NCBI GenBank assembly: GCA_016205085.1 | Contig: JACQJN010000162.1 | Location: forward strand, 1 to 8,944 | Length of the DNA stretch: 8,944 bases | Reading direction: 5' to 3' | Source of the DNA: Elusimicrobiota bacterium | GTDB taxonomy: Bacteria; Elusimicrobiota; Elusimicrobia; JACQJN01 | In this document: positions 1-4,545 of the stretch, piece by piece | Layout of the letters: each line of letters starts with the position of its first letter | Position numbering within the stretch: position 1 is the stretch's first letter | Program-made: the position numbers and the translations under genes | Notes under the pieces: model-generated | What the model was told of the DNA's origin: nothing | What the model saw: only the letters and a program-made list of their open reading frames with translations | Database searches by the model: none

Positions 1-309
1 CATTCCCTCAATGGCGGCATGCTGGGAGGAGTCCACCTGAGGTTGGTTGCTTTCTAGCACGCTGGCTCCCTCTGGGGGTCCGGCTGGTACTCGTAACTCT
101 GTGGAGAGTGCTAGCCATTGGTTCCATTCTGTTTTAAAATTTTCCCATGGAGACAGATCCGGGATATGGGGAAGATCGAGGAGGCTTTGCGGAATTGTGT
201 AGTGAAATTGTTTAATTTGAGATTGGAAGTTTTGTAGAGATGAATCGGTTTGAGCGTGGGAGAGAGCCGGGAGCAGAAAAAGACATAAAAAAACCGCAGA
301 TTTTCTCAT
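1..309 (-). CDS. Secreted protein of unknown function, 5' part only (runs off the left edge)
   Basis: Reading the complement from the ATG at 309-307 gives 103 codons without a stop, continuing past base 1, so only the N-terminus is present. The protein opens with a textbook Sec signal peptide: MRK, a hydrophobic core (SAVFLCLFLLPAL), and a signal peptidase I site SHA|QT around residue 19. The mature part is polar and rich in Gln, Ser, Pro and Trp (for example SPWENF and TEWNQWL) and matches no family I can name. A periplasmic or outer-membrane destination is inferred from the signal alone. A four-codon ORF (ATG at 320-318) ends in a TGA that overlaps this start codon. The Shine-Dalgarno is weak (GGATAAG). 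The gene is divergent from the M23 operon and its coding strand is C-rich, unlike the plus-strand genes. Confidence is good that it is coding and low for any function. Confidence 0.72.
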   Translation of the reverse strand, partial: MRKSAVFLCLFLLPALSHAQTDSSLQNFQSQIKQFHYTIPQSLLDLPHIPDLSPWENFKTEWNQWLALSTELRVPAGPPEGASVLESNQPQVDSSQHAAIEGM

Positions 310-346
310 AACTTATCCATTTATAAGTGTTGTTCCAAAGCCTTGA

Positions 347-379
347 TTTGTCAAGAGAATATTTAATTTTTGTCAAGGG
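347..379. repeat. 11-bp direct repeat TTTGTCAAGRG, two copies 22 bp apart
   Basis: The copies at 347-357 and 369-379 differ at one base (A or G at the tenth position). Their starts are 22 bp apart, about two helical turns, so both present the same DNA face. Read on the minus strand each contains TTGACA, so they may be tandem -35-like elements or a regulator's half-sites for the minus-strand gene. Function is inferred from placement only. Confidence 0.45.
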
Positions 380-456
380 GGTTCAATGGAGGTGAAAGCT
401 TGGCACTCCCGGGTATAGGGTTGACAAAAGTGCTTTTTGGGGTTAGCCTATTTTTA

Positions 457-471
457 TTCGAGTTAGTCGAA
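457..471. promoter_or_regulatory. Perfect dyad TTCGA-N5-TCGAA, possible operator
   Basis: The arms TTCGA (457-461) and TCGAA (467-471) flank GTTAG. The symmetry continues outward as TTAT and ATAA with one extra base on the right. The site spans the expected -35 position of the extended -10 promoter at 478-486, where a bound repressor would block RNA polymerase. A 5-bp dyad can arise by chance, so the operator role is a hypothesis. Confidence 0.35.
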
Positions 472-477
472 ATAATT

Positions 478-486
478 TGCTATAAA
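478..486 (+). promoter_or_regulatory. Extended -10 promoter element for the M23 operon
   Basis: TGcTATAAA matches the extended -10 consensus (TGn followed by TATAAT, five of six). The -35 at 457-462 (TTCGAG, 18-bp spacing) is poor, which extended -10 promoters tolerate. A start near 493 would leave a leader of about 25 nt carrying the GGAAAG ribosome binding site at 511-516. It is the best sigma-70-like match before the ATG at 518. Confidence 0.45.
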
Positions 487-517
487 TGTTACCCTTCGGC
501 ACTGTGTTGCGGAAAGC

Positions 518-1474
518 ATGGATATATTAAGGAAGCTGAAGCGACTTTTTTCCAGGGATATCTCTATCCTCATTATTCCCCATGCGGATTGGCCTTCCTG
601 GAAGATGCATTTTTCGATGCCTTTCGTCACATTTATGTTCGCGGTGTGGACGGGTTTGACCGTTTGGGCCGGCTATGTGGTGGGGCGGCATTTGGATTAC
701 TTTATCACCAAGGCGGACAATCAAATGCTCAAGGCCAAGGTGGCTTACTTCGCCAAAGAGGTGGATCAGTCTCGGGATTTTCTGGAGCTTGCCCGCAGCA
801 CCGACCGCAAACTGAGGATGTTGTTGGGGATGCAGAGCCGCAGGACGATCATCGAATCGGAGGAAGGATTGGGGGGGCCTTTGTCCCAGGATCGGTTTGA
901 TCTAAAGCAAATCCTGGCCGGCAAACCCGCCGAGATTTCCCAGATGGTGATTCGAAAAAGGTCGGTAGAGGTGCACGAAGAATCTCAGAAGCGACTCTCC
1001 AGTTTCCAGGAGATCGCCTGGTATATCGCAAACCAGAGGAGCTTGTTTCAGTCTACTCCCAATATCTGGCCTGCGGAAGGGCACATCACTTCCTCTTTCG
1101 GGTACCGCTTCTCGCCTTTCGGGGCGCGGGGGGGGAGTGATAATGACGAATTTCACTCCGGGATCGATATCGCGAACCAGCCGAATACCTCTGTCTATGC
1201 TACGGCGGACGGGGTGGTCCGTTATGCCCGATGGTCCAGCGGTTTCGGGATGATGGTGCTCTTAGACCATGGATATGGGTACTCTACTTTATACGGACAT
1301 ACCAATCGACTTTTGGTCCGGGAAGGGGATTCCATCCGGCGCGGCCAACCGATCGCGTATATGGGGATGACGGGCCGAACTACGGGCGATCACTTGCACT
1401 ATGAGGTGTGGGTCAATAGCAGGCCCGTCAATCCGCTGAAGTTTTTGAAGGTCGGAGAAAGAAGGAAGAAGTAG
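518..1474 (+). CDS. Membrane-anchored M23 family zinc metallopeptidase (peptidoglycan endopeptidase)
   Basis: This 318-residue protein likely cleaves peptide cross-links in peptidoglycan from the periplasmic side of the inner membrane. It has a short basic cytoplasmic N-terminus, one membrane helix at about residues 33-55, a charged probably helical linker (about 60-175) and a C-terminal M23/LytM domain (about 185-310). By the LytM pattern, zinc ligands are H213 and D217 (HSGID) and H294 (of HLH), with H261 and H292 as catalytic histidines. All are present, so it should be active rather than a degenerate EnvC/NlpD-type activator. The next gene is a bactofilin, and known bactofilins recruit M23 enzymes to set cell shape (BacA with LmdC in Hyphomonas, CcmA with Csd proteins in Helicobacter). 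The ATG at 518 follows GGAAAG closely. A G8 tract lies at 1128-1135. Substrate bond is unknown. Confidence 0.93.
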   Translation: MDILRKLKRLFSRDISILIIPHADWPSWKMHFSMPFVTFMFAVWTGLTVWAGYVVGRHLDYFITKADNQMLKAKVAYFAKEVDQSRDFLELARSTDRKLRMLLGMQSRRTIIESEEGLGGPLSQDRFDLKQILAGKPAEISQMVIRKRSVEVHEESQKRLSSFQEIAWYIANQRSLFQSTPNIWPAEGHITSSFGYRFSPFGARGGSDNDEFHSGIDIANQPNTSVYATADGVVRYARWSSGFGMMVLLDHGYGYSTLYGHTNRLLVREGDSIRRGQPIAYMGMTGRTTGDHLHYEVWVNSRPVNPLKFLKVGERRKK

Positions 1475-1501
1475 CATCTTAGGCTCTGTCAAGGAGGGGT
1501 T

Positions 1502-1909
1502 ATGGGGATTTTCAACAAAGAATCGGCTCCTATGGATTCAGCCGAGGTGGTCACTTTTATTGGCCGAGAAGCCTATTTCCAGGGAGTTCTGACCGCCAAG
1601 GGATCTCTTCGAGTGGATGGCCGCGTGGAGGGAGGCATTACGGACGGGCAGAGCGTGATCATCGGAGAACCGGGCCGCGTGCATGGAGATGTTTCGGCTG
1701 AGAATGTGGTGGTGGGGGGGCATGTTCAGGGAAATGTCACGGGCACCCAGCGTATAGAGATTTTGTCCCACGGCAAAGTGGTAGGGGATATCCGTACTTC
1801 CAAGTTGGTGATTGAAGAGGGAGCCGTTTTTGAGGGACACTGCAGTATGAAGGCTGCAGTGGACGGCCGAAAAAGAGCGGCAGAAGAGTTAACCCCTACC
1901 AAATCCTGA
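1502..1909 (+). CDS. Bactofilin family cytoskeletal protein (DUF583)
   Basis: A 135-residue protein with the bactofilin beta-helix core from about residue 17 to 118. It begins TFIG and continues with regularly spaced Gly and Val/Ile turns (LRVDGRVEGGI, VVGDIRTSKLVIEEGAVFEGHC), flanked by short flexible polar ends. Bactofilins polymerise without nucleotide into membrane-associated filaments that place cell-wall enzymes. The short N-terminal tail fits a membrane-targeting segment. A strong AAGGAGG at 1491-1497 sets the start at 1502, 27 bp after the M23 stop. The ribosome binding site is far better than that of the peptidase, so the scaffold may be made in excess of the enzyme (inference). The adjacent M23 gene is the likely functional partner. 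Family assignment is secure; the morphological role comes from family knowledge. Confidence 0.93.
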   Translation: MGIFNKESAPMDSAEVVTFIGREAYFQGVLTAKGSLRVDGRVEGGITDGQSVIIGEPGRVHGDVSAENVVVGGHVQGNVTGTQRIEILSHGKVVGDIRTSKLVIEEGAVFEGHCSMKAAVDGRKRAAEELTPTKS

Positions 1910-1918
1910 AACCCTGCC

Positions 1919-2656
1919 ATGATTGGCTACCTGATTCGATACCGCCGTCCTATTTTTATTTCCACCGTTTCGGTATTTCTGGTGAGCATCTTTGTGGGAA
2001 TGGGAGGGTATCTGTTTACCAGCGCCGACCGTTCGGGAGCGGTGGCGGAGGTGGGACGGGTTAAAATTCCCTATCAGGATTTTCAGATTCAAGTGAACCG
2101 CATTCTGGAACGGATGCAGGAGGAGAAAAAGGACGTATCGGATACGGTCCAAAACCAGGTCAAACAGGAAATTTTGCGGGAAATGATCGTGGATGAAATT
2201 TTATATCAGAAGGCCAAGGAGTTGGGTATCGAGGTGACGGATTTGGAACTGGCCAGCGAGATCCAGCACACGCCCGCTTTCCAGCACAACAATGTTTTTA
2301 ATCAGGGCTTGTACATTCAAACTCTGCAATACCGTTTCCGAATGAGTCCGGAACAGTATGAGGAGTGGAGGCGGAAAGCCCTGACGGCTTTCAAGTTCCG
2401 CCAACTCATGTTTTTGACGGCCAAACTGTCTCCCCGGGAGATTCAAGATCAGGAGCAAGCGTACCGCAAGAAGCTTGTGGAGATAAAGGATAAGAAACAA
2501 AGGGAGGAATTGCAGAAGACGCTCCAGGACAAGGAACGCTTGGCCAGTTCCCTGACCCAAGAACGCGCCATCCATATGATCAATTTCTTTTTAAAACAGG
2601 CAACGACGGGACTGGAAGTCAAAAGTTATCTTGAGAAAAGGGAGCAAGGACTTTAA
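1919..2656 (+). CDS. Membrane-anchored SurA/PpiD N-terminal-domain chaperone lacking a parvulin domain
   Basis: This 245-residue protein has a short basic tail (RYRR), a signal anchor at about residues 11-33 and a periplasmic region resembling the SurA_N/PpiD chaperone module. AEVGRVKIPYQDFQIQVNRI (43-62) matches the usual 'V(N)G..I...E' opening, and a helical section with FQHNNVFNQGLYIQTL (121-136) matches the family's 'FQ..G.F....Y...L' stretch. The rest (about 160-245) is charged helix, probably coiled coil. SurA and PpiD carry PPIase domains after this module; here the protein stops, so a holdase or assembly role is likelier than proline isomerisation. It starts 9 bp after the bactofilin stop with no clear Shine-Dalgarno. 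Its stop shares a base with the next start (TAATG). A role in handling envelope proteins for the shape module is inference. Confidence 0.75.
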   Translation: MIGYLIRYRRPIFISTVSVFLVSIFVGMGGYLFTSADRSGAVAEVGRVKIPYQDFQIQVNRILERMQEEKKDVSDTVQNQVKQEILREMIVDEILYQKAKELGIEVTDLELASEIQHTPAFQHNNVFNQGLYIQTLQYRFRMSPEQYEEWRRKALTAFKFRQLMFLTAKLSPREIQDQEQAYRKKLVEIKDKKQREELQKTLQDKERLASSLTQERAIHMINFFLKQATTGLEVKSYLEKREQGL

Positions 2657-3615
2657 TGGAAAACGGATCTTCGATATTGGTGGTAGGGTCGGTGGCTTTG
2701 GATTCCGTTGTGACGCCCAAGGGGGAGAGCCGGGAGGCCTTGGGGGGCTCGGCGACCTATTTTTCTTTGTCCGCTAGTTTTTTCTCCAAGGTTTTAGTGG
2801 TGGGCGTGGTGGGAGAGGATTTCCCTAATCGCCATCGCCGTGTTTTAGAGGAGCGCTCCATCGACTTGTCAGGGCTGCAGGTGATTCAGAAAGGGAAAAC
2901 GTTTAGGTGGGTGGGCGAATTCGGGAAGGATCTCAATCAGGCCCGCACGCTCGAGACCCATTTGAATGTGTTTGAGCATTTTCGTCCGAAGTTGGAACCG
3001 GAACAGAAGGAGGCTCCGGTGGTGTTTTTAGCGAATATCGATCCGGAACTTCAGTGGGAAGTTCTGGCTCAGATGACCCATCCGAAACTGGTGGCTTGTG
3101 ATACCATGAACTATTGGATTAGCTCTAAGCGGGCGGCCCTCAAAGAGCTGCTGAGCCAGGTGCATATCTTCTTCGTCAATGAGGAGGAGGTAAAACTGCT
3201 CACTCAGGAAGAAAATGTCCTCAAGGCGGGGCGTATCCTGTCGGAATGGGGGCCGGAAGTGGTGGTGATCAAAAAAGGCGAAAATGGAGCCCTGCTTTTG
3301 GCCGAAGGGCAGTATTACGCCTTTCCAGCCTATCCGGTGGAGGATGTGGTGGATCCCACGGGGGCGGGGGACACGTTTGCCGGCGGTTTTTTAGGCTACT
3401 TGGCGGGGGCAGGATCTTCCGTGGCCATGAGGGATGTCCAGCAGTGGAAGAGAGCCGCGGTGCATGGTTCCGTGATGGCCTCTTTTACCGTGGAAGACTT
3501 CAGCACGCGGCGGTTGGAAGGTTTGGCGTCCGTCCATTTGGAAGAGCGTTATCGGAAGTTTTTGGAACTCCTACGCGTGGAAGATCCCTCTCTGATTTTA
3601 CCCACAGTCGGCTAA
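2656..3615 (+). CDS. PfkB/ribokinase family carbohydrate (or nucleoside) kinase
   Basis: A cytoplasmic 319-residue kinase of the PfkB fold that transfers phosphate from ATP to a sugar-like alcohol. Visible marks are the N-terminal strand ILVVGSVALDSV (7-18), the substrate-site LGGSA (29-33), VGEDF (52-56), NEEE (175-178), the ATP-site KKGENGA (206-212) and the family signature DPTGAGDTFAGGFLG (233-247), with D239 as catalytic base and GAG forming the anion hole. Length is normal. The substrate cannot be read from the sequence. Its ATG overlaps the previous stop (TAATG at 2654-2658), which suggests translational coupling. The Gly codon and stop at the 3' end lie inside GGCTAACC, the sequence duplicated by the downstream element, so that insertion left the protein unchanged. 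Its link to the wall genes is by position only. Confidence 0.9.
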   Translation: MENGSSILVVGSVALDSVVTPKGESREALGGSATYFSLSASFFSKVLVVGVVGEDFPNRHRRVLEERSIDLSGLQVIQKGKTFRWVGEFGKDLNQARTLETHLNVFEHFRPKLEPEQKEAPVVFLANIDPELQWEVLAQMTHPKLVACDTMNYWISSKRAALKELLSQVHIFFVNEEEVKLLTQEENVLKAGRILSEWGPEVVVIKKGENGALLLAEGQYYAFPAYPVEDVVDPTGAGDTFAGGFLGYLAGAGSSVAMRDVQQWKRAAVHGSVMASFTVEDFSTRRLEGLASVHLEERYRKFLELLRVEDPSLILPTVG

Positions 3616-3617
3616 CC
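3610..3617. repeat. Left copy of 8-bp direct repeat GGCTAACC (probable target-site duplication)
   Basis: GGCTAACC contains the last Gly codon and stop codon of the PfkB gene plus two bases. The identical octamer recurs at 3780-3787, exactly at the other end of the palindromic element. A perfect octamer at both borders is what a transposase making 8-bp staggered cuts leaves behind. Confidence 0.75.
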
Positions 3618-3648
3618 CGAATTCTTCAGTTGGAATTCGCCCGCAGGG

Positions 3649-3671
3649 CCGCTTTTGCGAAGCAGAAGCGG
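3649..3671 (+). repeat. 10-bp stem hairpin with GAA loop inside the element
   Basis: CCGCTTTTGC (3649-3658) pairs with GCAGAAGCGG (3662-3671) across a three-base GAA loop. The single mismatch becomes a U-G pair in RNA. No T-run follows, so it is not a normal intrinsic terminator. It is the most stable-looking internal hairpin of the element. Confidence 0.65.
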
Positions 3672-3693
3672 GGTTGTCCGGCGACGCAGTCGC

Positions 3694-3775
3694 AAATTCA
3701 GTTGCCTGCCTTGCCAGCAGGCAGGCATAAAATTATACAGTTATTTCAGACGAAACATGGTAGGCAACTGAATTT
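3694..3775. repeat. 17-bp inverted repeat forming the right half of the element
   Basis: AAATTCAGTTGCCTGCC (3694-3710) is the complement of 3759-3775 with one mismatch. The left arm is also a second, direct-orientation copy of the motif in the left terminal repeat (TTCAGTTG at 3625-3632 and 3697-3704). The element therefore has three copies of its end motif, suggesting a nested or composite origin. A T5 run (3773-3777) closes the right arm, so transcripts reading through could fold here and partly terminate. Confidence 0.6.
3711..3739 (+). promoter_or_regulatory. Candidate outward sigma-70-like promoter inside the element
   Basis: TTGCCA (3711-3716, five of six to the -35 consensus) and TATACA (3734-3739, four of six to the -10) are exactly 17 bp apart. 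A start near 3746 would read into the ABC ATPase gene at 3793. If used, the insertion brought a new promoter to the exporter genes. Such matches occur by chance, so confidence is low. Confidence 0.3.
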
Positions 3776-3779
3776 TTCG

Positions 3780-3787
3780 GGCTAACC
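3780..3787. repeat. Right copy of 8-bp direct repeat GGCTAACC (probable target-site duplication)
   Basis: Identical to 3610-3617. Removing the element plus one copy would rejoin the PfkB stop to the ABC start as TAA, seven bases (CCTTTCC), then TTG. That is ordinary operon spacing and supports the insertion reading. Confidence 0.75.
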
Positions 3788-3792
3788 TTTCC

Positions 3793-4545
3793 TTGATTAA
3801 AACCGAAAATCTCACCAAACGTTTCGGCCGTCTCGTGGCGGTGGACCGTCTCTCTCTGGAGGTGGCGCCGGGAGAGATTTTTGGCTTCTTGGGCCCCAAT
3901 GGGGCGGGCAAAACTACCACCGTCAAGATGCTGACCGGAATCTTAAGGCCTACCTCCGGGAGAGCATGGGTGGGAGGCCATGATGTGGTAGCGGAGACCC
4001 TGGAGGTCAAGAAGCGATTGGCTTTGGTGCCGGATGAGCCTTTTGTATATCCGAAGCTGACGGGAGCGGAGTTCCTGAGGTTCATGGCGGATCTCTATCA
4101 AATTCCTTGGGAAACTCAAAAAAAGAAGATCCCGGAGCTTCTGGAGATGTTTGAACTGCTGGACTGGGGGGGGGAGCTTCTGGAGTCCTATTCCCATGGG
4201 ATGAGGCAGAAGCTGGTTCTGGCCGGCGTTCTTCTGAGGGAACCCAAGATTCTCATTTTGGATGAGCCTATGGTGGGATTGGATCCCAAGAGCGCGCGCA
4301 TGGTGAAAGAGATTTTTAAGACTCTTTCCCGTCGGGGGGCGACGCTTTTTATGTGCACCCACATATTGGAGATTGCGGAGAAACTTTGCCACCGGGTGGG
4401 GATCATGATTCAGGGCCGGTTGATCGCCCTGGGGACGGTCCAAGAGCTTCAACGCCAGGCGGCTCAAGAAGATCGCAATCTGGAGGATATTTTCTTGAGC
4501 CTGACCGGCGGACATGAATACTCGGCTCTGTTAAAAAATTTATAA
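3793..4545 (+). CDS. ABC-2 type exporter ATP-binding protein
   Basis: A 250-residue cytoplasmic ATPase that powers the permease encoded next. Visible are Walker A GPNGAGKTT (34-42), the signature YSHGMRQ (133-139) typical of ABC-2 drug/polysaccharide-export ATPases, Walker B ILILDEP (153-159, catalytic E158), D-loop VGLD (161-164) and switch His H190. The Q-loop reads VPDEPFVYPKLT, so the usual Gln is replaced by Asp at residue 81, a variation I recall from related exporter ATPases. The start must be TTG at 3793: an in-frame stop lies at 3769-3771, no ATG or GTG occurs between, and MIKTENLTKRFG is the normal N-terminus. There is no Shine-Dalgarno, so translation probably relied on coupling to the PfkB stop before the element intervened. 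A G9 run lies at 4166-4174. Substrate unknown. Confidence 0.93.
   Translation: MIKTENLTKRFGRLVAVDRLSLEVAPGEIFGFLGPNGAGKTTTVKMLTGILRPTSGRAWVGGHDVVAETLEVKKRLALVPDEPFVYPKLTGAEFLRFMADLYQIPWETQKKKIPELLEMFELLDWGGELLESYSHGMRQKLVLAGVLLREPKILILDEPMVGLDPKSARMVKEIFKTLSRRGATLFMCTHILEIAEKLCHRVGIMIQGRLIALGTVQELQRQAAQEDRNLEDIFLSLTGGHEYSALLKNL

Larger units (their letters stand above)
310..517. promoter_or_regulatory. Divergent intergenic control region between secreted-protein gene and M23 operon
   Basis: This 208-bp gap separates two genes that point away from each other and must hold both promoters. It is A+T rich compared with its surroundings. It contains a direct repeat (TTTGTCAAGAG at 347-357 and TTTGTCAAGGG at 369-379, 22 bp apart), a dyad at 457-471 and an extended -10 at 478-486. 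On the minus strand a TATAAA lies at 325-320, about 10 nt before the 309 start codon. The TTGACA at 354-349 is 23 bp from it, too far for a standard sigma-70 promoter. The minus-strand promoter therefore stays unassigned. Confidence 0.6.
3618..3779. mobile_element. MITE-like 162-bp palindromic element with terminal inverted repeats
   Basis: The ends are inverted repeats: CGAATTCTTCAGTTG (3618-3632) and, on the other strand from 3779, CGAAAAATTCAGTTG, 12 of 15 identical. Both abut GGCTAACC, giving an 8-bp duplication. Inside is no credible ORF but dense dyad structure: CGAATTC/GAATTCG (3618-3639), GCCC-GCA-GGGC (3639-3649), CCGCTTTTGC-GAA-GCAGAAGCGG (3649-3671), GCGAC-GCA-GTCGC (3681-3693), TGCCTGCC/GGCAGGCA (3704-3727) and a 17-bp arm pair (3694-3710 with 3759-3775, 16 of 17). 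It is too short to encode a transposase, so it would be moved by one elsewhere. Because the octamer begins GG and ends CC, the borders could shift inward on the flanks to a 6- or 4-bp duplication with longer terminal repeats; the 8-bp reading needs fewest coincidences. The transposase family is undetermined. Confidence 0.72.

Noticed and set aside
402..418. Sigma-54-like promoter (TTGGCAC at 400-406)
   Set aside because: The -24 half fits but the required GC element of the -12 half is missing at the correct spacing.
370..900. 176-codon plus-strand ORF spanning the intergenic region and the M23 gene
   Set aside because: It overlaps the M23 coding region in another frame, begins with a weak TTG and its protein is Gly/Arg-rich out-of-frame sequence with no domain.
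3618..3779. Integron attC site or CRISPR fragment
   Set aside because: No paired integrase-site boxes and no regularly spaced repeat-spacer units; paired borders with a duplicated octamer fit a transposed element better.
3246..3785. 179-codon plus-strand ORF running from PfkB into the inserted element
   Set aside because: It lies out of frame in PfkB and continues through hairpins; the protein is Arg/Gly-rich and matches nothing.
3741..4085. 114-codon minus-strand ORF starting in the element, a possible element-encoded protein
   Set aside because: Most of it is antisense to the conserved ABC ATPase, including the Walker A region, so it is a shadow frame.
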